Source of the DNA: an uncultured Opitutia bacterium | GTDB lineage: Bacteria; Verrucomicrobiota; Verrucomicrobiia; Opitutales; UBA953 | NCBI GenBank assembly: GCA_903840355.1 | Contig: CAIMFJ010000005.1 | Span: forward strand, 434,001-498,000 | DNA length: 64,000 bases | Direction: 5' to 3' | Part shown: in pieces, positions 36,571 to 45,856 of the stretch | How positions within the stretch are numbered: the first letter of the stretch is position 1 | Layout of the letters: the number at the start of each line of letters is the position of its first letter | Program-made: the position numbers and the translations under genes | The notes under the pieces: model-generated | Told to the model about the DNA's origin: nothing | Seen by the model: the letters and a program-made list of their open reading frames with translations, nothing else | The model's database searches: none

Positions 36571-38763
36571 ATGTCCTCCTATAAGTACGTTTCCCACCTT
36601 TGGAATGATGCCGTAGCGGCCAAATTAGACCCTGTGGGTCGCTTGGTCTATCGCTCCAATCAGCTTGGTGCCGACCAACGCATCACCAACACCGGTGGCG
36701 GTAACACGTCTTCGAAAATCATCGAGAAAGACCCCCTCACGGGCCAAGACACCTTGGTACTCTGGGTTAAGGGTTCGGGCGGTGACTTGCGCACCAGCAA
36801 ACGGGAAAACTTCTCTTCCCTCTACCAAGACAAACTGATTGGCCTGCAAAAGTCTTACGCCGCTCGCGCCGACAAGGGTCTAAAGTCTGCCGCAGAAGAC
36901 GACATGGTGGGGATGTATAATCACGCGACCTTTAACCTCAACCCTCGCGCTTCCTCGATCGACACGCCCTTGCACAGTTTCTTGCCAGGCAAGTTCGTCG
37001 ACCACATGCACCCGAACGCTATCATTGCGATTGCGGCGTCGAAAAACTGTGAAGCCCTCACGAAGCAAATCTTCGGTGGTAAAATGGCTTATGTACCTTG
37101 GATGCGTCCCGGCTTTGAACTGGGTCTCGCAATGCAGGCCATCTCGCAAAAGCAACCTGACATCAAAGCCATCATGATGGGTCAACACGGCTTCATCTCT
37201 TGGGCAGATGATGATAAAGCCTGTTATGAACTGACGCTCAGCATGATCGAGCAAGCCGCGTCTTACATCGAAGAAAAATACCAAGCTAAGGGCGGCGACG
37301 CCAAGGCCTTCGGAGGTCAAATCTACCAAACGCTTCCCGAAGAACAACGCCACGCCACCCTCGCCGCCATCTTGCCCTGGCTCCGCGGTCAGGTTTCTAA
37401 AGAAAAGCGTTTCATCGGCACGGTGCAGGACGACGCCAAGATCCTCCGCTTCGTCAACTCGCACGACGCCCCCCGTCTCGCCGCCTTGGGCACTTCGTGC
37501 CCCGACCACTTCTTGCGGACGAAAATCAAGCCGCTGTATGTGGCTTGGAATCCTCAAAAAGAAGACGTGGCCGCCCTCAAAACTAAATTAGCCGAAGGGC
37601 TCACGCAGTACCGCCAAGACTACGCCCATTACTACCAAACCTGTAAGCGTCCGAACTCCCCTGCGATGCGCGACCCCAATCCCACGGTGGTCCTCATCCC
37701 TGGCTTAGGGATGATTGCATGGGGTAAAGATAAATCTGAATCTCGCGTGACCGCTGAGTTCTACAACTGCGCCGTAGAGGTCATGCGAGGTGCCGAAGCA
37801 ATCGACCAATACATCGCTTTACCGCTTCAAGAAGCTTTCGACATCGAGTACTGGTTACTCGAAGAAGCGAAGTTGCAACGCATGCCCGCCGAAAAAGAAT
37901 TGGCGCGCCAAATCATCATCGTCGTCGGTGCCGGCTCGGGCATTGGTAAAGAAACGGCTCACCGCCTCGTTAAAGACGGTGCCCATATTGTATGCGTCGA
38001 TAAGAACGCCGAAGCCGCCCAAGCCACGGCCAAAGAAATCACCGATAAACTCGGCACGGGTATCGGCGTCGCCGGCACGGGTCTCTCGAATTGCGGTCCA
38101 GCCTTGGGCTTAGCCGCTGACATCACGGATCGTGCCTCGATTCGTCGCATGCTGGATCAAGTGGCTCTTGCTTACGGTGGCTTTGACTCCATCTGCGTCA
38201 CGGCGGGCATCTTCGTTTCGCCCGACACGACCGGTCATATTCCTGACGACAAGTGGGCCCTCACGTTCAGCCTCAACGTCACGGGTAGCTACCTGGTTGC
38301 CGACGAAGCTTACAAGACTTGGAAAGAGCAAGGCCTCCGCGGTAACCTCGTCTTGACGACGAGTGCCAACGCGGCCGTCGCCAAGAAAGGCTCCGTGGCC
38401 TACGATACCTCCAAGGCTGCAGCTAATCACTTGGTGCGCGAATTATCCATGGAACTCGCACCGCTCGTGCGCGTGAACGGCGTGGCTCCAGCTACGGTCG
38501 TCCAAGGTTCCGCTATGTTCCCTCGCGACCGCGTCATCGCCTCGCTCGCGAAGTACAACATTCCTTACACCGACGACGAAGCCACCGATTCGTTAACGAC
38601 GAAACTGTCCCATTTCTACGCCGATCGCACCCTCACGAAGAATCCGATTACGCCTGCCGACCAAGCCGAGGCCTATTTCCTCTTAGTGACGCAACGCCTT
38701 TCGAAGACCACCGGACAAATCATTACCGTCGACGGCGGTCTCCACGAGGCCTTCTTACGCTAA
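36571..38763 (+). CDS. Bifunctional rhamnulose-1-phosphate aldolase / short-chain dehydrogenase (RhaEW-type)
   Basis: 730 residues, usual for the fusion. The N-terminal class II aldolase/adducin domain (about 1-400) has TNTGGGNTSSKI, LPGKFVDHMHPNAIIAI with the metal-binding His-x-His, and MMGQHGFISWADDD with a further His. The C-terminal SDR domain (about 445-730) has the cofactor loop IIVVGAGSGIGKETAHRL, DKNAEAA after beta-2, the SANAAVAKKGSVAYDTSKAA stretch with catalytic Tyr and Lys, and GQIITVDGGLHEAF. The product would split rhamnulose-1-phosphate to dihydroxyacetone phosphate and L-lactaldehyde, then oxidise the aldehyde to L-lactate with NAD. The lut genes start 3 nt downstream, matching lactate as the product. 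Confidence 0.94.
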   Translation: MSSYKYVSHLWNDAVAAKLDPVGRLVYRSNQLGADQRITNTGGGNTSSKIIEKDPLTGQDTLVLWVKGSGGDLRTSKRENFSSLYQDKLIGLQKSYAARADKGLKSAAEDDMVGMYNHATFNLNPRASSIDTPLHSFLPGKFVDHMHPNAIIAIAASKNCEALTKQIFGGKMAYVPWMRPGFELGLAMQAISQKQPDIKAIMMGQHGFISWADDDKACYELTLSMIEQAASYIEEKYQAKGGDAKAFGGQIYQTLPEEQRHATLAAILPWLRGQVSKEKRFIGTVQDDAKILRFVNSHDAPRLAALGTSCPDHFLRTKIKPLYVAWNPQKEDVAALKTKLAEGLTQYRQDYAHYYQTCKRPNSPAMRDPNPTVVLIPGLGMIAWGKDKSESRVTAEFYNCAVEVMRGAEAIDQYIALPLQEAFDIEYWLLEEAKLQRMPAEKELARQIIIVVGAGSGIGKETAHRLVKDGAHIVCVDKNAEAAQATAKEITDKLGTGIGVAGTGLSNCGPALGLAADITDRASIRRMLDQVALAYGGFDSICVTAGIFVSPDTTGHIPDDKWALTFSLNVTGSYLVADEAYKTWKEQGLRGNLVLTTSANAAVAKKGSVAYDTSKAAANHLVRELSMELAPLVRVNGVAPATVVQGSAMFPRDRVIASLAKYNIPYTDDEATDSLTTKLSHFYADRTLTKNPITPADQAEAYFLLVTQRLSKTTGQIITVDGGLHEAFLR

Positions 38764-38766
38764 TTC

Positions 38767-39489
38767 GTGCGCATCTCCCTTTTTGTCCCTTGTTTCGTTG
38801 ATCAGCTCACCCCTCAGGTGGGCCTCGCTACCGCACAGGTCTTACGTCGCTTAGGACATACCGTCGAGTTTCGTAGCGAACAAACGTGCTGCGGCCAGCC
38901 GTCCTTTAACTCCGGACAGTGGGACGTAGCACGCGAAGGGGCCCGTCATGCTCTCAAAGTCTTTCGTGGCTCGGAAGTGGTCGTGGGGCCTTCTGGTTCC
39001 TGCGTCGCGATGATGCGCAACTTCTACCCACAGCTTTTCAAGGGACAACCTGAAGAGGCCGAGGCGAATGATTTAGCACAACGCACTTTTGAATTCGCCG
39101 AGTTCTTAGTTAAGAAACTTGGCGTGACAGACGTGGGTACCAAGTTCTCCCATAAGGTGACGTACCACGACGGCTGCCACGCCTTGCGGGAACTGCGTCT
39201 TAAAGAAGAACCCCGGCAATTACTCCGAGCGGTCAAGGGACTCGAACTGATTGAAACCGAGGAAGGCGAATCTTGCTGTGGCTTCGGGGGGCTGTTTTCG
39301 GCCAAGTTCCCCATGATTTCCACCGCCATGGTGCAAGTGAAAGGTGGCGCTTTAGTGCGCACCGGAGCCGAGTTCGTGGTTTCTTCCGACCCCTCCTGCT
39401 TGCTACAAATCGGCGGTTGGCTCTCCCGCGAAGGCAAACCCATCCGACCACTTCACTTGTCACAAGTGCTCGCCAACGAGGCCTCCTGA
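38767..39489 (+). CDS. lutA: L-lactate oxidation complex Fe-S subunit LutA/LldE
   Basis: 240 residues with two cysteine-rich CCG domains. The first has FVPCFVDQLTPQVG and QTCCGQPSFNSGQ (Cys41-Cys42); the second has TYHDGCHALRELRLKEEP and ESCCGFGGLFSAKFP. These bind an iron-sulfur cluster and pass electrons in the LutABC L-lactate dehydrogenase complex, on the cytoplasmic side. Start codon is GTG at 38767, 3 nt after the aldolase-dehydrogenase stop. lutB follows 1 nt after its stop. Confidence 0.93.
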   Translation: MRISLFVPCFVDQLTPQVGLATAQVLRRLGHTVEFRSEQTCCGQPSFNSGQWDVAREGARHALKVFRGSEVVVGPSGSCVAMMRNFYPQLFKGQPEEAEANDLAQRTFEFAEFLVKKLGVTDVGTKFSHKVTYHDGCHALRELRLKEEPRQLLRAVKGLELIETEEGESCCGFGGLFSAKFPMISTAMVQVKGGALVRTGAEFVVSSDPSCLLQIGGWLSREGKPIRPLHLSQVLANEAS

Positions 39490-39490
39490 C

Positions 39491-40882
39491 ATGTCTGATC
39501 CCAAAGCCATCTTTCTGAAAGACGCCTCGGTCAGCACCGCCGATGGCGACCAACGTGCCTTTATCCGCAAAGCCCTCGGAGGTTATTACGTTAATCGCGA
39601 CCTCCAAAAGGCCCGTTTTCGCAGTTGGGAAAAAGCCCGCGATGCCGCCTCCATGGCTAAGTGGAGTGCCGTCAATGACCTCGGCAACCAACTCGAAAAG
39701 TTCGTCGGTAATTTTGAAAAGAATGGGGGCGTGGTTCACTGGGCCCAAGATGCTGCCGAAGCCCGCGAAATTATTTTAAAAATCGCCGCCGACGCCAAAG
39801 CCAAAGCAATCATCAAATCGAAGTGCATGACGTCGGAGGAAATCCACCTCAACGACGCCCTGGCAAAGGCTGGCTATGGTGTGGTTGAAAGCGATTTGGG
39901 AGAATTCATTCAACAGTTACGAGGCGAAGCGCCGTACCACTTCGTCTTCCCATGCATGCATGTGAAACGCGAAGCCATCAGCGAGCTTTTCACTAAACAC
40001 CTCGGCACCGCCCCCACCAACAGTCCCGAGGAATTAACCATGATTGCCCGGCGTCACTTACGCCAACTTTACGTTGATGCCGACATCGGCATCAGCGGTG
40101 CCAATTTCTTAGTCGCTGAAACGGGTCAAATTTCCATCACCGAAAACGAAGGCAATGCCCGTCTCACAACGGCACTCCCGAAGATTCACATCGCTTTAGC
40201 CGGTATCGAAAAAGTCGTTAAGAACTTGGATGACCTTGCGATCCTCTTGCCCATGCTAGCCACGGCTGGGGCGGGTCAGCCGATGACGTGCTATAACACC
40301 CTTTACAGCGGACCACGTCAAAAGGGTGAATGCGACGGACCAGAACAATTCCACTTAGTGCTTTTAGATAATGGCCGGACTCGCTTACTGGCTGACCCCG
40401 AACAACGGGACGCCCTGCACTGCATTCGTTGCGGAGCCTGTCTCAACGTTTGTCCGATTTTCAAAAATATTGGCGGCTTGGCCTACGGCACGACGTATCA
40501 GGGGCCGATTGGTTCCGTCATCACACCTCACTTACGTGGCCTCAAACAATGGAATCACCTTTCGGGTGCTTCTTCGCTGTGCGGGGCATGTACCGATGCC
40601 TGCCCAGTCCGCATCGATTTACACCACCACTTGCTACATAACCGTCGCAATGCGGTGAAGACGAATCCCACCCTCTTTGATCGGGTGTTCCACTTTGGTT
40701 TTAATTTTGTGATTCAACGGCCCAAACTTTTTGCCTTCGGAGGTAAAGTTTTCCGCACCACCTTGCCGCTCTTAAAGAAACTCCCACTACCCTATTTAAG
40801 TGCTTGGTTAAAGACCCGGGATTTACCCACGCCACCCAGTCAATCCTTCCGCGCACAGTGGAAAGACCAAAACCATGAGTAG
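39491..40882 (+). CDS. lutB: L-lactate oxidation complex Fe-S subunit LutB/LldF
   Basis: 463 residues. An N-terminal LUD domain with VNDLGNQLEKF, KSKCMTSEEIHLNDAL and ISGANFLVAETGQISITENE is followed by a ferredoxin-like segment with two [4Fe-4S] motifs: CIRCGACLNVCPIFKNIGG (about residue 310-330) and LCGACTDACPVRIDLHH (about 355-372). The family protein also has a C-terminal extension as seen here. With LutA and LutC it oxidises L-lactate to pyruvate. It overlaps lutC by 8 nt, indicating translational coupling. Confidence 0.95.
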   Translation: MSDPKAIFLKDASVSTADGDQRAFIRKALGGYYVNRDLQKARFRSWEKARDAASMAKWSAVNDLGNQLEKFVGNFEKNGGVVHWAQDAAEAREIILKIAADAKAKAIIKSKCMTSEEIHLNDALAKAGYGVVESDLGEFIQQLRGEAPYHFVFPCMHVKREAISELFTKHLGTAPTNSPEELTMIARRHLRQLYVDADIGISGANFLVAETGQISITENEGNARLTTALPKIHIALAGIEKVVKNLDDLAILLPMLATAGAGQPMTCYNTLYSGPRQKGECDGPEQFHLVLLDNGRTRLLADPEQRDALHCIRCGACLNVCPIFKNIGGLAYGTTYQGPIGSVITPHLRGLKQWNHLSGASSLCGACTDACPVRIDLHHHLLHNRRNAVKTNPTLFDRVFHFGFNFVIQRPKLFAFGGKVFRTTLPLLKKLPLPYLSAWLKTRDLPTPPSQSFRAQWKDQNHE

Positions 40883-41555
40883 TCGCGAAAATATTTTAGG
40901 TCGCATCCGCGAAGCCCTCCAGGTCAAGGCACCCCAACCGCACCTGCAAGCTCCGCTCACACCGACCAACCATCCGCCACAAGGAAAGGAATGGCTCCCC
41001 GATGGAGGGGAAAGTTTAACGGAAAGTTTAGCGATCCTCGAAGGCCAACTGGCTAAATTGAAAACGGTCTTAGTCCGTGTGCCCAACGAGACCCTCGCGG
41101 TTGAAGCGGTCAAATTACTTTCTCAAGAGAAAGGCTGGAAACAAGTGGCTTACCAAGGCCACCCCCTCGTCACGCCCATTGCCCAGAGTTTAGCGTGTCA
41201 AACCTGGCAAGCCGACGCCGATTTTAATAAGCAAAAATTGGAACAGTGCGACGTTAGCCTGACTTCATGTGAAACGATTGTGGCCCAACTGGGCTCCATC
41301 CTCGTCAGCAGCCAAACCTCCGGCGGGCGGGCTCTATCAGTCCTCCCCCCCGCCCACGTCGTCATCGCCCGCACCTCCCAGGTCGTACCCGACTTAGCTG
41401 ATGCCATCGGCCAAATTAAAGAGCGCTATGGGCAAAAACTTCCCAGCATGCTTTCCTTTATCACCGGACCGAGCCGCACGGGTGATATTGAGCGGATTCT
41501 AGTACTCGGTGCCCACGGCCCAAAGGAACTGTTCCTAGTCTTAATTGACGGTTAA
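40875..41555 (+). CDS. lutC: L-lactate oxidation complex subunit LutC/LldG
   Basis: 226 residues of the LUD family. The N-terminal segment SSRENILGRIREALQ is typical. The conserved core reads DVSLTSCETIVAQLGSILVS, then SGGRALSVLPPAHVVIART, and TGPSRTGDIERILVLGAHGP. The T-G-P-S-x-T-x-D-I-E motif is diagnostic for LutC/LldG. It is the third subunit of the lactate-oxidising complex. The S9 peptidase gene begins 17 nt after its stop without a visible terminator. Confidence 0.95.
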   Translation: MSSRENILGRIREALQVKAPQPHLQAPLTPTNHPPQGKEWLPDGGESLTESLAILEGQLAKLKTVLVRVPNETLAVEAVKLLSQEKGWKQVAYQGHPLVTPIAQSLACQTWQADADFNKQKLEQCDVSLTSCETIVAQLGSILVSSQTSGGRALSVLPPAHVVIARTSQVVPDLADAIGQIKERYGQKLPSMLSFITGPSRTGDIERILVLGAHGPKELFLVLIDG

Positions 41556-41572
41556 AAGGGTTTCTCTTACCC

Positions 41573-43807
41573 ATGGGTAAATACCCCATGGTTCTTCGCC
41601 TTCTTACCTTGCTAAGCCCGTTGTGGCTTTGTGCCATCCCTGCCACCACGTCCGAATGGCAGAAGCAATACGAGGCTTGGATAAAATACGCCCCACCCAC
41701 TAAACTAGAGGGGGTGCAGTGGTCGGCTAATGATGAGTGGCTCGTGTACCGCCATAAAAATGAGCAAGGTGTACCCACGTGGTACTTGGTGCATAGTGCC
41801 GACGGCAACTTGCGTCCGGCGTTTGAGAACGCGGCACTCCAAAAAGCGTTCCAAAATTTATTAAATAAAGAGTTCAACCCCAAGAATTGGCCCTTCACGC
41901 GTATCGTCCCACTCAATGACGGTCAATTGCGTCTCGAAAATGATCGGGAAGCGTGGACTTGGAATGGCGTAGATCAGCTCACGCCCGTTAAAACCTCTTC
42001 GCGGCAAACTCCGCAGAATAATAAAAATACCGGAACCCCTGAACGCCACCTTGATTTCTCCAAAGTCACTAACGTGTCCCCCGACGGACATTGGCAAGTG
42101 ACGCTTAAAGATGGTAATATTATTTTAGAGTCGCTCCGGGATAAAACCCTGCCGCACGCGTTAACCAATGATGGCACGGCCGAGGATGGTTTTACGGGGA
42201 GCATTCATTGGGCTCCAGATAGCCAACACTTTGCAATTTGGCGCGAACACCGCATTGCCACGCGTTTATACACGGTCGTTAATTCTGTTAAAAATACCAA
42301 GACGGACATCCCTTATGCCAAGCCTGGAGATCCCCAAACGGTACGCCAAACGTGGGTCTTCAATATAGCCAGCGGCCAAGGCTACAGCCCGAGCACCGAA
42401 GTATTGCCGCTGACTTTTGAAACCCATGAATTAGCGTGGACGTCTGATAGTACTCGACTCCGGAGTGAATACATCGAACGGGGATTCACGGGTCATGGTG
42501 TGCTCGAATTCGATACACGCCAAAAAAAGTGGCACGTCCTGTTCAAGGAGCATGACCCTAAATTCGTCTACACCTTTGCCACTAAGTTCCGCTATGACTT
42601 GGATGAAAATACTACTTTGTGGACGTCAGAACGAAGCGGCTACTTGCATCTCTACCGACTCAACCTCAACACCGGGGCCACACTCCTTGCTTTAACTCAG
42701 GGCAACTGGGTGATGAAGCAAGTACAACACATCGATACCACCGAAGGTCTGGTCTATTTCAGTGCCCTCGGTCGGGTCGCGAATGAAAACCCTTACTACC
42801 AGCACACCTGCAAAGTTGATTTACAAGGCCAACACCTTGTCGATCTCACCCCAGGCGACGCGCATCACACCGCGGAGTTTTCCCCGCATCGGCGCTACCT
42901 GATTGATACTGCTTCGCGCGTCGACCTTGCCCCGAGCTTTACGCTTCGACGCGGCCAAGATGGCCAAGCGATTAAAGTCCTCGCCACCGAGTCGCTTGAG
43001 CCGCTTCAAGCCGCTGGCTGGCAAGCCCCCATCCGCTTCCACACCACAGATCGTAATCAAAAATATGAAATCTGGGGCGTCATCAATCGCCCTTACCCCT
43101 TCGACCCGAAACAACATTATCCCGTCCTCGAAAACATCTACGCCGGCCCTCAGGATTCCTTTGTCCCCCGCTCCTTCAACGCTTGGGTGATGAACCACCG
43201 CGAACCTACGCTGCATGGTTTCTACGTCGTGCAGATTGATGGCTTAGGCACCTTCAATCGAGGCAAGGAGTTTCACCAAGTTTGCTGGCGTAACTTAAAG
43301 GACGCAGGGTTCCCCGATCGCATCAAATGGATGCAAGAGGCAGCGAAAATCGAACCGAGCATGGACCTCTCCCGCGTGGGGATTTTTGGCGGCTCAGCTG
43401 GAGGCCAAAACACCGCCCACGCTTTATTAAATTTCGGAGCGTTCTATAAAGCTGGTGCCGCCGATTGTGGATGCTACGACAATCGCATCGATAAACTCTG
43501 GTGGAATGAACAATGGATGGGCTACCCCATCGGCCCATGGTACGCCGCCAACTCCTGCGCCACTGATGCGGCCAAGCTAACCGGCAAACTTTTCCTCTCC
43601 GTGGGAGAATCCGATACGAACGTAGATGTGAAATGCACTTACGACCTTCGGGACGCCTTATTGGTGGCTGGCAAAAAAGACCTCTTCGAACTCCACGTCG
43701 TCCCCGGGGCAAATCACGGGGCCTGTGAACGAGGTGATATGCGTGAAAAGCGTCTTGAATTTTTCATCCACGCCCTGCACCCCCCTGATTCTCCGGAGTC
43801 AAAATAG
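41573..43807 (+). CDS. Exported S9-family peptidase, dipeptidyl-peptidase IV-like
   Basis: 744 residues. A signal peptide (VLRLLTLLSPLWLCAIPATT) is followed by a DPPIV-type beta-propeller (about 40-500) with repeated blades, for example HLDFSKVTNVSPDGHWQVTL and FTGSIHWAPDSQHFAIWREH. The C-terminal alpha/beta-hydrolase domain carries the triad: Ser in GIFGGSAGGQNTAHALL (about residue 605), Asp in LSVGESDTNVD (about 680), and His in VPGANHGACE (about 714). It would cleave dipeptides from peptides in the periplasm. It starts 17 nt after lutC, so it appears to ride on the rhamnose/lactate transcript; no metabolic link is evident. ATG at 41588 is an equally good start. Confidence 0.88.
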   Translation: MGKYPMVLRLLTLLSPLWLCAIPATTSEWQKQYEAWIKYAPPTKLEGVQWSANDEWLVYRHKNEQGVPTWYLVHSADGNLRPAFENAALQKAFQNLLNKEFNPKNWPFTRIVPLNDGQLRLENDREAWTWNGVDQLTPVKTSSRQTPQNNKNTGTPERHLDFSKVTNVSPDGHWQVTLKDGNIILESLRDKTLPHALTNDGTAEDGFTGSIHWAPDSQHFAIWREHRIATRLYTVVNSVKNTKTDIPYAKPGDPQTVRQTWVFNIASGQGYSPSTEVLPLTFETHELAWTSDSTRLRSEYIERGFTGHGVLEFDTRQKKWHVLFKEHDPKFVYTFATKFRYDLDENTTLWTSERSGYLHLYRLNLNTGATLLALTQGNWVMKQVQHIDTTEGLVYFSALGRVANENPYYQHTCKVDLQGQHLVDLTPGDAHHTAEFSPHRRYLIDTASRVDLAPSFTLRRGQDGQAIKVLATESLEPLQAAGWQAPIRFHTTDRNQKYEIWGVINRPYPFDPKQHYPVLENIYAGPQDSFVPRSFNAWVMNHREPTLHGFYVVQIDGLGTFNRGKEFHQVCWRNLKDAGFPDRIKWMQEAAKIEPSMDLSRVGIFGGSAGGQNTAHALLNFGAFYKAGAADCGCYDNRIDKLWWNEQWMGYPIGPWYAANSCATDAAKLTGKLFLSVGESDTNVDVKCTYDLRDALLVAGKKDLFELHVVPGANHGACERGDMREKRLEFFIHALHPPDSPESK

Positions 43808-43982
43808 GTCGCCTGGAGGGAGGCTAAAGGTGGACTAAAATCCGCAACTTTAGTTTTAAACCTAAATCAGCGTAAATTATTGCTAATGTGCGGTTTAACT
43901 ATTTTTAATATAAAAAATAACGACTTTTTTACGATGGGTTATTGACTCCCTTGTTCTATGCCCCAATGCAAACCCTTCAAGC
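43808..43982 (+). promoter_or_regulatory. AT-rich spacer: weak terminator and probable promoter
   Basis: 175 nt without a gene. Near its start is a small hairpin, ACTAAA at 43834-43839 with TTTAGT at 43849-43854 followed by TTT, a weak candidate terminator for the S9 peptidase transcript. The middle (about 43870-43935) is strongly AT-rich, including AATATAAAAAATAA, and probably carries a promoter for the next gene. TTGACT at 43943-43948 resembles a -35 box, but no fitting -10 follows. No RNA gene recognised. Confidence 0.4.
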
Positions 43983-45761
43983 ATGTTGAATTTCGCTAGC
44001 CAGTGTCTCGATCAGACCAAATCACTTCTTAAACTGAATCTTAGTTCCATTGCCAGCGACGGTAATGTAATCCCGGTTGAAGGGGAGGTATCGCGAGCCG
44101 ATGAGCCCGGCCACGTCGCCCTAGCCCTTGGGGAATACTTTCGTGCCACGGGTGATTTAAACCTAGAGCGTCAAAACATCGCCCAACTCGTTGCCAGCAC
44201 CATCACAGCCCAAGTAAAACTCAGCAAAGGCTCCGACAACGGCATGGCCTTTGCATGCCTTGGTCTACTCGCCTTCGGTCCCACTCGCGAGCGTAACCCT
44301 GTCTGGGAAATCCTCGCCCCCGAAACGCAAAAGCTCATCGATGAACGCCTGGCAATTCCGTGCGATCACCACGATCACGTGCAAGCTTTCGACATCGCTA
44401 AAGCGGTTTGTCGCTTCTCTTTTGGGTTAACGAAAAAAGATGAAACGGGCATCCTGGTGGATCGTTTCCTTGAACGCATCACGGCGGCTTCTTCGGGTGG
44501 CTTCCACGACGAAACTTCGAAGGCGGCTTCGGCGGATAATTTTGGCGGGACTTTCGATCTCTACGGTATTGTTGCCTTAATCTTCATCCGCCAAGCGTTG
44601 CAATTACACGCCAACATTCAATTGCGGGATGCTAAATTGCCCAAACTTCGCGTGCACGTGGAAAAATACCTGCGCGTGATTTTTGACACGGTACGCGATG
44701 ATGGCTTGGGCTGGTGCTACGGTCGTGGTATCGGTGCCTATGGTCAAATGCACTGCATCACCCTCATCTTGCAGGCGATGCGTGACCGCTGGATTGCTGC
44801 CGACAAAGAACTCCTCGGGCGCGACTTAGTCCTGCGTCTCTATTCTAATTTCTTCACGACGTTCTTCGACGTCGAACACGGCTCGATTGTTATCCGCGAT
44901 AGCGAACGCGACACCATTCCGGGACACACAACCCGGATGGCTAACTTCGATGCCGCTCGCTACCTCTCTCAATGGTCTCGCCTCACGCGCACCATCGGTG
45001 GCTCACTCGAGATCGCCAAGAGCACGAATAAGAATCCCGTTTGCCGTTATTTCCCTTACGACAAATCTGCACGCAAAGAACAGGGGTTGCTTTCTTATCA
45101 AGATCCCAATTCGGGATTACACGTCATCCTTCCCCTCGTCTCCTCTGGCACCCACCGTTTCTCCGATTCGCTGGCCTTCCCGCACATGCCAGGCGTCCTC
45201 GATTGGCCCGCCAATCGTCTCACTTCGCCCTTCATCCCGGAGTTCACCATCGGCGGCAAAGTTTACACCCCTTCCTTCTACGGCAAAAACAATCAGGTCG
45301 TAATGGGCACCAAAGCCCACACCTACCACTTCCGCTATGATCAACCTGACCTCATCGATAGCGATGAGAAGTTATCGAGCAATGTCGCGAGCTTGAAAGT
45401 CGACTGGGAATTCAACGGAGGCCGCATGGTCGGGCGCTTCGTTTTAACCCCTAAGGCTGCGATTACCTTGGACGAGTTTCGTTTAGTCCTCCCCATTGCC
45501 ACGACCCACAGTCGCATGACACCTGGTAACGCCTTGGTTCTGGGACCTGAATCACACCGCTGCGAAGTCTTGCGCGATGACTTCCATGCCGCTTGGGGCG
45601 AAACCAAAGTCGTCAGCGACGACCCCAAGCAACGCACCTACTGGGGCAAGGTTCACTTCTATCAAGTTTTAGAACGCGATAAGCCGATGGCCCTGCGAGT
45701 GGGCAACACCTACCACTTTGAAATCGCTTACCAGCCCCACATCGTGCGGGCCGGAGGCTAA
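43983..45761 (+). CDS. Unrecognised 592-aa protein, helix-rich N-terminus and beta-rich C-terminus
   Basis: I do not recognise the family. Residues 1-340 are rich in amphipathic helices with Gly/Trp/Tyr motifs such as GGTFDLYGIVALIFI (188-202) and DDGLGWCYGRGIGAYGQMHC (239-258), which recall the repeats of (alpha/alpha)-toroid polysaccharide lyases and hydrolases. A His/Asp cluster CDHHDHVQAFDIAK lies at 127-140. Residues about 380-592 look like a beta-sandwich (VDWEFNGGRMVGRFVLTPKA). This architecture is known from several lyase families, but no catalytic signature is secure. No signal peptide is seen. It follows an AT-rich spacer after the rhamnose operon, so action on a rhamnose-containing oligosaccharide is conceivable but unproven. 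Confidence 0.6.
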   Translation: MLNFASQCLDQTKSLLKLNLSSIASDGNVIPVEGEVSRADEPGHVALALGEYFRATGDLNLERQNIAQLVASTITAQVKLSKGSDNGMAFACLGLLAFGPTRERNPVWEILAPETQKLIDERLAIPCDHHDHVQAFDIAKAVCRFSFGLTKKDETGILVDRFLERITAASSGGFHDETSKAASADNFGGTFDLYGIVALIFIRQALQLHANIQLRDAKLPKLRVHVEKYLRVIFDTVRDDGLGWCYGRGIGAYGQMHCITLILQAMRDRWIAADKELLGRDLVLRLYSNFFTTFFDVEHGSIVIRDSERDTIPGHTTRMANFDAARYLSQWSRLTRTIGGSLEIAKSTNKNPVCRYFPYDKSARKEQGLLSYQDPNSGLHVILPLVSSGTHRFSDSLAFPHMPGVLDWPANRLTSPFIPEFTIGGKVYTPSFYGKNNQVVMGTKAHTYHFRYDQPDLIDSDEKLSSNVASLKVDWEFNGGRMVGRFVLTPKAAITLDEFRLVLPIATTHSRMTPGNALVLGPESHRCEVLRDDFHAAWGETKVVSDDPKQRTYWGKVHFYQVLERDKPMALRVGNTYHFEIAYQPHIVRAGG

Positions 45762-45856
45762 GTTAGGGTTTCCTGAGGTTTTAGCCCGAATCGCACCCCG
45801 TACGCCTTCTGGGATTGTCCTCACGGACACAGGGCTTTAACTCCCCTTCTCCCTTC

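Noticed and set aside
36880-37557. A 225-codon minus-strand open frame inside the aldolase-dehydrogenase gene
   Set aside because: It is antisense to a well-conserved enzyme; its translation matches nothing and reflects the codon bias of the real gene.
34181-43905. Similar segments ATTGTGCGAAATAAAC (deoR leader) and AATGTGCGGTTTAAC (43.8-43.98 kb spacer) as a possible common regulator site
   Set aside because: Only about nine positions agree, neither is palindromic, and I cannot test their frequency in the genome.
45816-45829. Hairpin TGTCC-TCAC-GGACA before metG as a T-box or terminator
   Set aside because: The stem is only 5 bp with no T-run and no T-box sequence; it may be a chance hairpin.
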